Positions 54,156 to 63,378 of a DNA stretch of 64,000 nt are shown piece after piece. The notes beneath the pieces are model-generated. The model was not told the DNA's origin, searched no databases, and saw only the letters and a list, made by a program, of their open reading frames with translations. The DNA is from Sphaerisporangium corydalis (GTDB lineage Bacteria; Actinomycetota; Actinomycetes; Streptosporangiales; Streptosporangiaceae). How positions within the stretch are numbered: the first letter of the stretch is position 1; the number at the start of each line of letters is the position of its first letter. The stretch covers positions 1 through 64,000 of the forward strand of contig NZ_JANZYP010000021.1 in NCBI RefSeq assembly GCF_025506355.1, given 5' to 3'. Position numbers and translations under genes: made by a program.

Positions 54156-54787
54156 AGGCCCGTCCCCCGCACGGTCGCGGCGCGGCCGGTGCCCGGCGGC
54201 ACGGCGGCGCGGGAGGCGCCCGGCGCACCGCGCGTGCCCGGGACGGCGGGCGGGCGGGCGGCCTTGGCCTTGGCGACGGCCTCGGCGAGGCGGTTCTGCG
54301 TGCCGCCGCGCCAGATGTGGCAGATGGCGAGGGCGAGGGCGTCGGCGGCGTCGGCGGGCTTGGGCATGGCGTCGAGCCGGAGCAGGCGGGTCACCATGGC
54401 GCCGACCTGGGCCTTGTCGGCGTTGCCGTAACCGGTGATCGCGGCCTTGACCTCGGAGGGGGTGTGCAGGGCGACGGGCAGCCCTCTGCGCGCGGCGCAG
54501 ACGATCGCGACGGCGGAGGCCTGGGCGGTGCCCATGACGGTGCGCAGGTTGCTCTGGCTGAAGACCCGCTCGACCGCGACGGCGTCGGGCCGGATCTCGT
54601 CGAGCCAGGCCTCGATCTCGGCCTCGATCGCGACCAGGCGCGGGCCGATGTCCTCGCCGGCGGGGCTGCGCGCGACGCCCACCTTGACCAGCGAGAGCGC
54701 GCCCCCCGCCCGTCCCTCGACGGCACCGAGACCACAGCGGGTCAGCCCGGGGTCGACCCCCATCACCCGCAGCAGCGGTAGCCGCAC
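54152..54787 (-). CDS. ruvC: crossover junction endodeoxyribonuclease RuvC
   Basis: Resolves Holliday junctions by paired nicks. The 211-residue product carries the catalytic Asp in [14 protein letters not shown], Glu in [16 protein letters not shown] and the last acidic pair in [13 protein letters not shown] proline/glycine-rich tail of about 40 residues extends past the usual end. The GTG at 54785-54787 was chosen because GGGAGG lies seven bases before; a GTG two codons upstream is too close to that site. Transcription is under a LexA box. Confidence 0.93.
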   Translation of the reverse strand: MRLPLLRVMGVDPGLTRCGLGAVEGRAGGALSLVKVGVARSPAGEDIGPRLVAIEAEIEAWLDEIRPDAVAVERVFSQSNLRTVMGTAQASAVAIVCAARRGLPVALHTPSEVKAAITGYGNADKAQVGAMVTRLLRLDAMPKPADAADALALAICHIWRGGTQNRLAEAVAKAKAARPPAVPGTRGAPGASRAAVPPGTGRAATVRGTGL

Positions 54788-54808
54788 CGGCACGCCTCCC
54801 CAGAACGC

Positions 54809-54835
54809 CGAACACCTGTTCGGCCCCGAACTCTA
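54809..54835 (-). promoter_or_regulatory. ruvC promoter with LexA (SOS) box
   Basis: CGAACACCTGTTCG (54809-54822) is a perfect actinobacterial SOS box (GAAC-N4-GTTC). On the minus strand TAGAGT (54830-54835) is a good -10 whose predicted start falls inside the box, 22 bp upstream of the ruvC start codon. LexA bound here would block initiation, giving DNA-damage control of ruvCAB. Confidence 0.88.
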
Positions 54836-54928
54836 CCCCGGCCGCCCCGGCGGCGCACCACCAACACGCCACCCGCACCGCCCGGCGCCGTACGCCGTAT
54901 GGAGATCGCGGCCGGCGCCCCGGGAGGG

Positions 54929-56095
54929 TCAGAAGTAGTCGAGCATGTAGGGCTTGGCGGCGAAGGCGGCGCCGAGCAGGTCGTCTGTCTCGGGGGCACC
55001 GGCCGTGAGCAGGCCCGCGCGCCGCAGGGCGGCCGGCCGGACGCCGGCGAACAGGGCCGACAGGCCGCCGATGGTGAGGCGGGAGGCCTCCTCCCCGGCG
55101 GGGACCTCGGCGGGGGCGGCCTCGCCCCGGCCTTCGGAGACGGAAAGGCGCCAGGCGCCGGAGTTGGCGGGACGCTGCGGGTCGTCCACCTCGAGGAGGG
55201 TGTCCACCGCGACCCCGGCCGGGTAGCCGCGCCCGCCGATCGCGGAGGGAAGGTCGACCACGCGCAGCATCCAGCTCGACTTGCGCAGCGCGTCGGTGGA
55301 CCGCTCGCGCAGCAGCCACAGCACCGGGTCGTCGGGTTCGATGGTGGCGGTCACCGTGGTGGCGATGGAGGAGGAGGTGCCGACGAGCGACCACAGCGCC
55401 CTGGCGGTCGCCTCGGAGCCGGCCACCAGGTTGTCCACGTCGATGTCGTCGCCGTCCCAGCGGTACATGACGTAGCCGTCGTCGGCGAGGTAGGCGAAGT
55501 CGTCCTCGTCGTCGAGCCACAGACGGGTCGTCGGCTCGTCCCACCCCATCGGCCCGGAGGCGCGCGAGGCGGTGTGGACACGCGCGAGGACGGCGCGCAG
55601 CTCGGCGGCGTCGCCGGGCCCCATGCGCCGCAGCTTGACCCCGCCGTCGCGGTCGGCGAGCGTGCGCAGGCCCTCGGCGGGCAGCGTGACGCGGTTGCGG
55701 GCTCCGGCGTGCTCCCAGCCGAGGCTCCGGTACAGCGGGGTGGTCGCGGGGTACAGCGCCGACAGGGCGTGGCCGAGGCCGGCGCAGCGCTCCAGCACCT
55801 CGCGCATGATCAGGCGCCCGAGGCCGCGTCCCCGGTCCTCGGGGGCGACGGTGACGCTGGCGACGCCGCCCATGGACACCGGGCGGCCGTGCCACCACTG
55901 CTCGAAGTCGTGGATCCTGGCCGTCGCGACCAGGCGCCCGCCGTCGACGACGCCCAGGTAGCGCCCCTCGGCCATCGCGTGCGTGACCATCGCCCGCCAG
56001 GGCTCCACGCTGTCGGCGGGGATGAGGCCGAAGGCACGCTTGCGGCTGTCGAGTACGGCGTCGAGGTCGCCTGTGGTCAGCTCACGGATCTCCAC
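54929..56095 (-). CDS. Eis-type GNAT N-acetyltransferase
   Basis: 388-residue protein with the three-part Eis fold: an N-terminal GNAT domain with acetyl-CoA loop (VTVAPEDRGRGLGRLIM, about 81-97) and YPATTPLYRSLGWE holding the proposed acid Tyr, a second GNAT-like domain, and a C-terminal sterol-carrier-like domain that ends in DYF, whose terminal carboxylate is the base in Mycobacterium Eis. Eis acetylates amines such as aminoglycosides or lysines; the substrate here is unknown. GTG start at 56093-56095. It lies between yebC and ruvC, with a terminator on the yebC side. Confidence 0.88.
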   Translation of the reverse strand: MEIRELTTGDLDAVLDSRKRAFGLIPADSVEPWRAMVTHAMAEGRYLGVVDGGRLVATARIHDFEQWWHGRPVSMGGVASVTVAPEDRGRGLGRLIMREVLERCAGLGHALSALYPATTPLYRSLGWEHAGARNRVTLPAEGLRTLADRDGGVKLRRMGPGDAAELRAVLARVHTASRASGPMGWDEPTTRLWLDDEDDFAYLADDGYVMYRWDGDDIDVDNLVAGSEATARALWSLVGTSSSIATTVTATIEPDDPVLWLLRERSTDALRKSSWMLRVVDLPSAIGGRGYPAGVAVDTLLEVDDPQRPANSGAWRLSVSEGRGEAAPAEVPAGEEASRLTIGGLSALFAGVRPAALRRAGLLTAGAPETDDLLGAAFAAKPYMLDYF

Positions 56096-56148
56096 AACCG
56101 CCCAACCTATGGCGGCGCCCCGTACCAGGTCGAATCGTTTTCGCCGCG

Positions 56149-56175
56149 CGCCCGGCCCTTCACCGGGGCCGGGCG
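56149..56175 (-). terminator. hairpin terminator after yebC
   Basis: CGCCCGGCCC (56149-56158) and GGGCCGGGCG (56166-56175) form a perfect 10-bp stem with a 7-base loop, 16 bp after the yebC stop and before the Eis-like gene. Confidence 0.8.
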
Positions 56176-56191
56176 GCGGGAGGCGGGACGG

Positions 56192-56941
56192 CTAGTCGAG
56201 CTTGGCCAGGACGTCGTCGGAGACGTCGAAGTTGGCGTAGACGTTCTGGACGTCGTCGCTGTCCTCCAGGGCGTCGATCAGGCGGAACACCTTGCGCGCC
56301 GAGTCCTCGTCGAGGGGGACGCTCAGCGTGGGCAGGAAGCCGCTCTCCGCCGAGTCGTAGTCGATGCCGGCGTCCTGCAGGGCCTTGCGCACCGGGACCA
56401 GGTCGCCGGCCTCGGAGACGACCTCGAAGGACTCGCCCAGGTCGTTGACCTCCTCGGCGCCGGCGTCCAGGACGGCGGTCAGCACGTCGTCCTCGCCCAG
56501 GGCACCCTTGGGGACGATCACGACGCCCTTGCGGTTGAACATGTACGACACCGAGCCGGGGTCGGCCATCGAGCCGCCGTTGCGCGTCATGGCCACGCGC
56601 ACCTCCGAGGCCGCGCGGTTGCGGTTGTCGGTGAGGCACTCGACCAGGACCGCGACGCCGCCCGGCGCGTAGCCCTCGTACATGATGGTCTGCCAGTCGG
56701 CGCCGCCGGCCTCCAGGCCGCCGCCGCGCTTGCGGGCCCGTTCGATGTTGTCGACGGGCACCGAGCTCTTGCGCGCCTTCTGGATGGCGTCGTAGAGGGT
56801 GGGGTTGCCGTCGGGGTCAGGACCGCCGGTCCGGGCCGCCACCTCGATGTTCTTGATGAGCTTGGCGAAAAGCTTGCCGCGCTTGGCGTCGACCACGGCC
56901 TTCTTGTGCTTCGTCGTCGCCCATTTGGAGTGGCCGGACAT
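56192..56941 (-). CDS. yebC: YebC/PmpR family transcriptional or translational regulator
   Basis: 249-residue TACO1/YebC protein, recognised by the N-terminal [55 protein letters not shown] and the acidic C-terminal domain. The family has been described as DNA-binding regulators and, more recently, as factors that help ribosomes through proline stretches. ATG at 56939-56941, 3 bp after the pdxT stop. The pdxT-yebC-ruvCAB order is conserved in mycobacteria. Confidence 0.95.
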   Translation of the reverse strand: MSGHSKWATTKHKKAVVDAKRGKLFAKLIKNIEVAARTGGPDPDGNPTLYDAIQKARKSSVPVDNIERARKRGGGLEAGGADWQTIMYEGYAPGGVAVLVECLTDNRNRAASEVRVAMTRNGGSMADPGSVSYMFNRKGVVIVPKGALGEDDVLTAVLDAGAEEVNDLGESFEVVSEAGDLVPVRKALQDAGIDYDSAESGFLPTLSVPLDEDSARKVFRLIDALEDSDDVQNVYANFDVSDDVLAKLD

Positions 56942-56944
56942 CGG

Positions 56945-57535
56945 CTAGAGCTCCCTCACCATCTCGACAAAATACGAATGAACCCGCGTGTCCCCGGTCA
57001 GCTCGGGGTGGAAGGACGTCGCGAGCAGAGGTCCCTGCCGGACCGCGACGATCCTATCTCCCGGCTCGGCCAGTCCCAGCACCTCGACATCCGCGCCGAC
57101 GGACTCGACCCAGGGGGCCCGGATGAAGACGGCGCGCATGGGACCGCGTCCCGCGAAGTCCAAGGATGCCTCAAAAGAGTCGACCTGGCGGCCGAAGGCG
57201 TTGCGGCGCACCACCATGTCGATGCCGCCGAGCGTCTGCTGCCCCTCGACGCCGCCCTCGATGCGGTCGGCCAGCATGATCATCCCGGCGCAGGACCCGT
57301 AGGCCGGCATGCCGGACTTCACGCGCATGCGCAGCGGTTCGAGCAGCTCGAAGGCCTCGGCGAGCTTCCAGATGGTGGTCGACTCGCCTCCCGGGACGAC
57401 CAGCGCGTCCACGGCCTCCAGCTCCGCCGGGCGGCGGACCGTGACCGCGCGAGCGCCGGTGGCCTGGAGGGAGCGGACGTGTTCTCGCACGTCGCCCTGC
57501 AGGGCGAGCACGCCGATCGTCGGTGCGGACGTCAC
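56945..57535 (-). CDS. pdxT: pyridoxal 5'-phosphate synthase glutaminase subunit
   Basis: Glutaminase that feeds ammonia to PdxS for vitamin B6 synthesis. The 196-residue product has the [12 protein letters not shown] start, [13 protein letters not shown] (oxyanion region), the nucleophilic Cys in [11 protein letters not shown] and the His-Glu pair in FHPEL. GTG at 57533-57535 with AGGA seven bases upstream; the frame runs on upstream without homology. In relatives pdxS is adjacent; here phoD lies between them. Confidence 0.95.
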   Translation of the reverse strand: MTSAPTIGVLALQGDVREHVRSLQATGARAVTVRRPAELEAVDALVVPGGESTTIWKLAEAFELLEPLRMRVKSGMPAYGSCAGMIMLADRIEGGVEGQQTLGGIDMVVRRNAFGRQVDSFEASLDFAGRGPMRAVFIRAPWVESVGADVEVLGLAEPGDRIVAVRQGPLLATSFHPELTGDTRVHSYFVEMVREL

Positions 57536-57686
57536 CCGGTGTTCCTCTCGATCACTGCTCGGATGCCACGGCGCCACGGCGCGGCGCGGCGCCTCCAGGC
57601 CCCCGTGGGCACATACGTGCCAAAAGCCTATGGCCATGGGAACAACGCCCCAAACGACCCTCGGCTTCCCGTGCGGACGGCGCCGG

Positions 57687-59183
57687 TCAGGTCTTGCGGA
57701 GCAGGCCGGGGAGGCGGTCGGCGACGACGAAGGTGGCCGCGGTCAGCACGGGGGCGCCCGGCGTGCTGACGTAGTGCAGGATCTTGAAGCTGGCGGTGAG
57801 CGAGGTGGGCTCCACCTTGATCATGAGGTAGCCGCGGCGCCTCAGGTGGAAGCGCAGGTGGGGGTTCTTGGCGATGAGGGAGTCCCTGGCCCGGTCGGCG
57901 TCGTGCCCGTTGCCGCCGCTGGAGACCGAGGTGACGGCGAACTCGGTGCCCACCAGGCGCGCGGAGGCGTCGTCGTAGTCCAGGGCGAGGTCGCCGGCCC
58001 AGTGGGAGTGCACGTCGCCGGTGAGCACGATGGTGTTGCGCACCCCCGCCTCGACCCAGCCGCGGGTGACCCTGGTCCGCGAGCCGGAGTAGCCGTCCCA
58101 GGCGTCCTGCCTGACGACGTTCTCGCCGGGGTGCTTGTCGCGGCGGCCGAAGAAGACCTGCTGGCCGATGATGTCCCACATCGCCTTGGACTCGCGGAAC
58201 CCGGCCAGCAGCCACCGCTCCTGCTCGGCGCCGGTGATCGACCGGGCCGGGTCCAGGGACTCGGGGCACGCGGAGAAGCCGGCGCCGCAGGTCGCCTGGT
58301 CGCGGTACTGCCGGGTGTCCAGCAGGTGCAGGGTCGCGAGGCTCCCCCACCGCAGGCGCCGGAAGAGCCGGATGGCCGGGCCGTTGGGCACGGCGGTACG
58401 GCGCAGCGGCATGTGCTCGTAGTAGGCGCGGAACGCGGCCTCGCGCCGGGGGGCGGGCAGCAGGCCCATCCAGTTGTTGCGCACCTCATGGTCGTCCATG
58501 ATCGGCACCCAGGGCGCGATCGCGTGGGCCGCCCGCAGGTCCGGGTCGGTCTTGTAGAGCGCGTGCCTGCGCCGGTAGCCGGTGAGCGTCGTGGCCTCGG
58601 GTCCTTCGTGCTCGCGCACGTTGCCGCCGGGGCACTGCCGCTCGCCCTTGCCGTACTCGTAGATGTAGTCGCCCAGGTGCAGGATCAGGTCGGGGCGTTC
58701 CTCGGCCATCCGGGTGTAGGCGGTGAAGTAGCCGTGCTGGTAGTTGGCGCACGAGGTCACGGCGAGGGTGAGCGCCCTGGCCAGGGTGCCGGGCGCGGGG
58801 GCGGTCAGCGCCCGCCCGATCGGCGAGACGTACGGGCCGGCCTTGAAGCGGTACCAGTACTCGCGGCCGGGGTCGAGGCCGGCGACCTCGGCGTGCACGC
58901 TGTGCGCCCAGTCGCGCACGGCCTCCTCGGTGCCCCGGCGCACGATCTTCGCGCAGGCGGCGTCGGTGGCGATCTCCCAGTAGACGGGCACGGGCGCGGG
59001 CGGCATGCCCCCGAAACCGTCCTCGGCGAGGGGCACGGGGGCCAGGCGGGTCCACATGACGAAGCCGTCGGGGGCGGGGTCCCCGCAGGCGACGCCCAGG
59101 GTGAAGGGGTCGCCGAAGGGGACACGCAGGGGTGGCACCCCCGATGCCAGCCCCATCACGAGGAACGATCGCCTGTCGAGCAC
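57687..59183 (-). CDS. PhoD-like alkaline phosphatase/phosphodiesterase, Tat-type signal
   Basis: Secreted calcium/iron-type phosphatase of the PhoD family. The 498-residue product starts with a Tat-like signal ([15 protein letters not shown]), then an N-terminal domain ([21 protein letters not shown]) and the metallophosphatase core: [33 protein letters not shown] and the phosphatase end. GTG at 59181-59183 was chosen for the twin-arginine start; a TTG nine codons upstream is in frame. No ribosome-binding site is visible, and GATAGT lies just upstream, so the mRNA could be leaderless. No clear Pho box was found. It interrupts pdxS-pdxT. Confidence 0.87.
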   Translation of the reverse strand: MLDRRSFLVMGLASGVPPLRVPFGDPFTLGVACGDPAPDGFVMWTRLAPVPLAEDGFGGMPPAPVPVYWEIATDAACAKIVRRGTEEAVRDWAHSVHAEVAGLDPGREYWYRFKAGPYVSPIGRALTAPAPGTLARALTLAVTSCANYQHGYFTAYTRMAEERPDLILHLGDYIYEYGKGERQCPGGNVREHEGPEATTLTGYRRRHALYKTDPDLRAAHAIAPWVPIMDDHEVRNNWMGLLPAPRREAAFRAYYEHMPLRRTAVPNGPAIRLFRRLRWGSLATLHLLDTRQYRDQATCGAGFSACPESLDPARSITGAEQERWLLAGFRESKAMWDIIGQQVFFGRRDKHPGENVVRQDAWDGYSGSRTRVTRGWVEAGVRNTIVLTGDVHSHWAGDLALDYDDASARLVGTEFAVTSVSSGGNGHDADRARDSLIAKNPHLRFHLRRRGYLMIKVEPTSLTASFKILHYVSTPGAPVLTAATFVVADRLPGLLRKT

Positions 59184-59350
59184 AAGACGATCATCAACTA
59201 TCCACAGCAAACACCGGGTATAAGGACACCCAGGTCAGAGGGGATATTTCCGGACGATCAGCACCAGGTCCTCCCGATACGCACGGATCGCGGCACCGGG
59301 CGGGCGTCCGGACGGCGCCGGGAACGGCACCCGTACGGCACCGCGCCGGG

Positions 59351-60262
59351 CTACCAGCCCCGGTTGGCCAGGCGCTCGGAGTCGGGCAGGGTGGCGACGT
59401 TGATGCCGACCATGGCCTCGCCCAGGCCGCGCGACACCTTGGCGATCACGTCGGGGTCGTCGTAGAAGGTGGTGGCCTTCACGATCGCGGCCGCGCGCTT
59501 GGCCGGGTCGCCGGACTTGAAGATGCCGGAGCCGACGAACACGCCCTCGGCGCCGAGCTGCATCATCATCGCGGCGTCGGCCGGGGTGGCGATGCCGCCG
59601 GCGGTGAACAGCACGACGGGCAGCTTCCCGGTCTTGGCGATCTCGGCGACCAGCTCGTAGGGGGCCTGCAGCTCCTTGGCGGCGGCGTACAGCTCGGCCT
59701 CGTCGAGGGAGGCCAGGCGCTTGATGTCGCCGCGGATCCGCCGCATGTGGCGGGTGGCCTCCACGACGTTGCCGGTGCCGGCCTCGCCCTTGGAGCGGAT
59801 CATCGCGGCGCCTTCGGTGATGCGGCGCAGGGCCTCGCCGAGGTTGGTCGCCCCGCAGACGAAGGGCACCGTGAAGGCCCATTTGTCGATGTGGTTGGCC
59901 TCGTCGGCGGGGGTGAGCACCTCGGACTCGTCGACGTAGTCGACGCCGATGGCCTGGAGCACCTGCGCCTCGACGAGGTGGCCGATGCGGGCCTTGGCCA
60001 TCACCGGGATCGACACGCCGGCGATGATCCCGTCGATCATGTCGGGGTCGCTCATGCGCGACACGCCGCCCTCGGCGCGGATGTCGGCGGGCACCCGCTC
60101 CAGGGCCATGACGGCGACCGCGCCGGCGTCCTCAGCGATCTTGGCCTGCTCGGGGGTGACGACGTCCATGATGACGCCGCCCTTGAGCATCTCGGCCATG
60201 CCGCGCTTCACTCGGGCGGTGCCGGTGACGGCGGTGTCGGTGATTTCGGGGGTGCTGGACAC
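59351..60262 (-). CDS. pdxS: pyridoxal 5'-phosphate synthase synthase subunit
   Basis: Forms PLP from ribose 5-phosphate, glyceraldehyde 3-phosphate and PdxT-derived ammonia. The 303-residue TIM barrel has [49 protein letters not shown] at 19-67 with the catalytic lysines, and [40 protein letters not shown] at 60260-60262 with GAGGAAAG upstream. Downstream phoD and pdxT may be cotranscribed; 140 bp separate pdxS from the phoD start region. Confidence 0.97.
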   Translation of the reverse strand: MSSTPEITDTAVTGTARVKRGMAEMLKGGVIMDVVTPEQAKIAEDAGAVAVMALERVPADIRAEGGVSRMSDPDMIDGIIAGVSIPVMAKARIGHLVEAQVLQAIGVDYVDESEVLTPADEANHIDKWAFTVPFVCGATNLGEALRRITEGAAMIRSKGEAGTGNVVEATRHMRRIRGDIKRLASLDEAELYAAAKELQAPYELVAEIAKTGKLPVVLFTAGGIATPADAAMMMQLGAEGVFVGSGIFKSGDPAKRAAAIVKATTFYDDPDVIAKVSRGLGEAMVGINVATLPDSERLANRGW

Positions 60263-60341
60263 GGTCTTTCCTCACGGCGCGACGATGGGTTCGCGTCCCA
60301 TGTTAGGCGCTGATCAGCATGCCCCGACGGTCCGGATCGTC

Positions 60342-60395
60342 ACATGTTCCCGGGATCTTTGGACATGTTGTACCACCGGAACTCCGGACATGTCC
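60342..60395. promoter_or_regulatory. three ACATGT repeats upstream of pdxS
   Basis: ACATGT occurs at 60342, 60363 and 60388 (steps of 21 and 25 bp), the last within the perfect palindrome GGACATGTCC (60386-60395). The group lies 80-130 bp before the pdxS start. Spacing near helical turns suggests a regulator site; the protein is unknown. No MocR-type pdxR gene is seen nearby. Confidence 0.4.
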
Positions 60396-60422
60396 CGCCA
60401 TCGGCCTCGGAGCCGGGCCCGC

Positions 60423-61436
60423 TCAGGGCTGGACGGGCTTGGGAGCGGCGAGCACGATCCACACCTGGCCCCTGCTGAAGGTCATCGGCTCGCCGCCGGC
60501 GGTGGTGAACTTCGTCCCCGCCTTCTCCGACGGGCGCGACCACTTGGCCTGGTAGGCCCGCCCGTCGCGCAGGACGACGGCCTTGCCCGTGCCGGTGGTC
60601 TGGATCAGCGGGGTGTAGCTGCCGGTGAAGTCGTGGAACTCCGAGCGGGTGGTCTTGGCGTACTGGACCACGATGGTGGGGGCGCCGAGCTGGCCGCCCT
60701 CGGCCGCCATGTCCTTGGCGCCGTCCTGGGCGATGAGCCAGCGCTTCTGGTCGGCGGACCAGGTGAAGCTGAAACGGGCCGCCGGATATTTTACGTTAAA
60801 AGTCTTTTTAACCGTCCCACCTGCGGGAGCGTCCCCGAAGGTGAAACCGATGTCCTTGGCCTTGCTCGCCCTGGACGCCCCGCCCAGCAGTTTGCGGGTG
60901 TCGGCGAACAGGTTGTAGGGGGCGACCCGGCCCGGCTGGCGGAAATAGGCGCTCGGCCGCGCGCTGTCGGACACGTCGTACAGCGGCGCCTCCCTGACCA
61001 GCGGGACCATCTTGGACTGCACGCCCGAGTACGCCAGGGCGGGCCGGCCGAACATCGGCAGCAGGTGCAGGTCGGAGATGCGGGCGCTGCGCACCGGGCC
61101 CACCTTCTCGGGGATCTTGGAGGAGAAGACCGCCATCAGGCGGGTCAGCCCGCCCTCGACCTGCTCGACGAACACCAGGTCGGCGCTGCGCAGCCCGAGC
61201 TGCGGCTTGCCCGACGAGGTGTTCTCGATCTTCACGGCGAGCACCGGCTTGCGGCTCGCCACCGGCTGCCCGGTGAAGGGATGCTCGGGCGGCGCCGAGG
61301 GGGTCGCGGCGGCCGTGACGACCGGGTCCACCCCCTGGGCCGCCGGCGCGGCCCCGCCGGAGGACGAGCACGCCACGGCGGGCGCCAGAACGGCGGCTCC
61401 GGCAACGGCGATGCCAATGACCCGTTTTACCCGCAC
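60423..61436 (-). CDS. DUF3048 domain lipoprotein
   Basis: 337-residue protein with a lipoprotein signal peptide (VKRVIGIAVAGAAVLAPAVACSS, lipobox AVAC, Cys23), a short linker and a DUF3048 domain split in two halves (AVKIENTSSGKPQLGLRSADLVFVEQVEGGLTRLMAVF; WSRPSEKAGTKFTTAGGEPMTFSRGQVWIVL). YerB-type members are surface proteins of unknown function. GTG start with GGGAGGAG upstream. Monocistronic. Confidence 0.88.
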   Translation of the reverse strand: MRVKRVIGIAVAGAAVLAPAVACSSSGGAAPAAQGVDPVVTAAATPSAPPEHPFTGQPVASRKPVLAVKIENTSSGKPQLGLRSADLVFVEQVEGGLTRLMAVFSSKIPEKVGPVRSARISDLHLLPMFGRPALAYSGVQSKMVPLVREAPLYDVSDSARPSAYFRQPGRVAPYNLFADTRKLLGGASRASKAKDIGFTFGDAPAGGTVKKTFNVKYPAARFSFTWSADQKRWLIAQDGAKDMAAEGGQLGAPTIVVQYAKTTRSEFHDFTGSYTPLIQTTGTGKAVVLRDGRAYQAKWSRPSEKAGTKFTTAGGEPMTFSRGQVWIVLAAPKPVQP

Positions 61437-61650
61437 AGCTCGGCTCCTCCCGATTTATCCTGAAATCGTGATGAGCTTACCGATGGTTGGCCAGCGCTTT
61501 CTGCTGGTCCGGCCTAAGTTCCATGGATTCACAGCAACCCGGGAATAAACGCAGGTCAAGATCCCGCACCCGCGCGAGCATCCTCGTCCGGGCGCCCGGC
61601 CCACCGCCGGAGACCTCCCCGGAACCGCAGGAATCGGGCCGAACCACCCC

Positions 61651-62196
61651 TCAGGACTGCTGGGCGAAGGACGCGGGCTCGTCGTCGTCGATCTCGAAGT
61701 ACGACGGCACCTCGGTGTGCCCCGCGAGCCGCAGCGTGCGGGCCAGCCAGCGGCGCTGGGCCTGCCGGGTCACCCCCACCGCGTTGTTGTAGAAGCGCCG
61801 CGAGTAGATGACCTTCGTCACCGCCGTGTCCAGCTCGGCCACCAGGTCGGGCCCCGCCGGGGTCTCGGCCAGGCGTTCGCGGAACCGCTCCTGGTCCATC
61901 ACCGCGCGAAGGGCCCGCGACAGGTCGCTCTCGGCGTGCTCGCGCTCCTCGGGTCCCGCCGTGCGGGCCTCGTGGGTGGCCGCGGCCAGCAGCAGGCTGG
62001 TGGCCGGGTCCAGCGCGCGGGAGGCGGCCAGCTCCATGCACACCGCCGCCCGGCGGACCAGCGCCGCGTCCAGCGCGGCCCGCGCGGTCTCCAGGCGGAT
62101 GTGCAGGCGGTCCAGCCGCCCCGCCCGCCAGGAGATGTAGACGGCGGCCAGCACGACCAGCACGCCCACCACCAGGATGACCGTGGTCGCCGTCAC
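61651..62196 (-). CDS. single-span membrane protein (Rv2609c-neighbour / LemA-like)
   Basis: 181 residues; one N-terminal span (TTVILVVGVLVVLAAVYISW) followed by helical segments with LDAALVRRAAVCMELA, KVIYSRRFYNNAVGV and an acidic end. The YNNAV pattern is reminiscent of LemA-type proteins. It overlaps pimA by four bases (GTGA), as in the mycobacterial PIM cluster, so it may serve mannoside synthesis or its membrane site; the function is not known. Confidence 0.7.
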   Translation of the reverse strand: MTATTVILVVGVLVVLAAVYISWRAGRLDRLHIRLETARAALDAALVRRAAVCMELAASRALDPATSLLLAAATHEARTAGPEEREHAESDLSRALRAVMDQERFRERLAETPAGPDLVAELDTAVTKVIYSRRFYNNAVGVTRQAQRRWLARTLRLAGHTEVPSYFEIDDDEPASFAQQS

Positions 62197-63371
62197 CGGG
62201 CCTCTCCCCCGGTGGCGCGCGCGCCCTCGGGCACCCGGGTCGCCTGCTCCTCCTCCACGCCGCCGGCCGCGACCGCCGTCACCGTCTCGTACACCCGCAC
62301 GACGTCACGCGCCACCGTCGACCAGTCGTACTTGCGGACGGCCAGGCGCGCCTCGGCCGACAGCGTGGCCCTGCGCGCGGGGTCGTCGATGAGGGCGGCG
62401 GCCTCACGGGCGAGCGAGGCCGCGTCGCCCGTCACGAACAGCGCGCCCGCCTTGCCCTCGCCCAGCACCTTGTTGAACGCCGGGATGTCGCTGGCCAGCA
62501 CCGGGGCGCCGGCGGCCATCGCCTCGGCGAGCACGATGCCGAAGCTCTCCCCGTGGGTGTTCGGGGCGCAGAACACGTCCACGGAGTGGTAGGCGCGGGC
62601 CTTGTCCTGCTCGCTGACCATGCCGAGGATGCCGACGCGGTCGCGCAGGGCGGCGGGGACCTTGGCGAGCACGTCGCCCGCGTCGCCGGGCCCGGCGATG
62701 AGCAGCCGCAGGCCGGGCCGGTCGGGGGCGATGCGCGTGAACGCGTCCAGCAGGATCGGCAGGCCCTTGCGCGGCTCGTCCATGCGCCCGAGGAACCCGA
62801 TCACGCCCCCGTCGGGACCCCAGCCGGGCAGCGGCTCGGCGTCGGCGTACCGGCCGACCGTGACGCCGTTGGGGATCAGGACCGCGTCGCCGCCCATGTG
62901 CTCCACCAGCGTCTTGCGCGCCGCGTCGGACACGGCGATGCGGCCGGAGATCTTCTCCAGCGCGGTGTGCAGCACCGGCGCCGACACCGACATGGCACGC
63001 GAGCGCTGGAAGGAGGCGTGGAAGGTCGCCACGATCGGGCCCCTGGCCGCCCAGCAGGCCAGCAGGCCGACCGAGGGCACAGCCGGCTCGTGCACGTGCA
63101 GGACGTCGAACCGGCCCTCCCGCAGCCACTTGCGCACGCGGTTGGCCGACAGGAACCCGAACGCCAGCCGCGCCACCGAGCCGTTGAACGGCACCGGGAC
63201 CGCGCGGCCGGCCGAGGTCACGTAGAAGGGCAGGGGCGCGTCGTCGGCGGCCGGGGCGATCACCGACACGTGGTGGCCGTCGGCGATGAGCGCCTCGGCC
63301 AGGTCGCGGACGTGCGCCATCACCCCGCCGGGGACGTCCCAGGTGTAGGGGCAGACCATACCGACCCTCAT
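62193..63371 (-). CDS. pimA: phosphatidyl-myo-inositol mannosyltransferase PimA
   Basis: GT4 glycosyltransferase that adds the first mannose to phosphatidylinositol at the inner membrane face. The 392-residue GT-B protein has the N-terminal glycine loop (VCPYTWDVPGGVMAHVRDLAEAL), the membrane-binding basic surface helix region, GFLGRMDEPRKGLPILLDAF and the sugar-nucleotide motif HGESFGIVLAEAMAAGAPV. ATG at 63369-63371, 7 bp after the acyltransferase. Identification rests on motifs and on the Rv2611c-Rv2610c-like order. Confidence 0.9.
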   Translation of the reverse strand: MRVGMVCPYTWDVPGGVMAHVRDLAEALIADGHHVSVIAPAADDAPLPFYVTSAGRAVPVPFNGSVARLAFGFLSANRVRKWLREGRFDVLHVHEPAVPSVGLLACWAARGPIVATFHASFQRSRAMSVSAPVLHTALEKISGRIAVSDAARKTLVEHMGGDAVLIPNGVTVGRYADAEPLPGWGPDGGVIGFLGRMDEPRKGLPILLDAFTRIAPDRPGLRLLIAGPGDAGDVLAKVPAALRDRVGILGMVSEQDKARAYHSVDVFCAPNTHGESFGIVLAEAMAAGAPVLASDIPAFNKVLGEGKAGALFVTGDAASLAREAAALIDDPARRATLSAEARLAVRKYDWSTVARDVVRVYETVTAVAAGGVEEEQATRVPEGARATGGEAR

Positions 63372-63378
63372 GGCGCCC

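Noticed and set aside
59183-59260. Pho box before phoD
   Set aside because: A GGTGTTTGC-like segment is present but no repeated GTTCACC-type units at 11-bp spacing.
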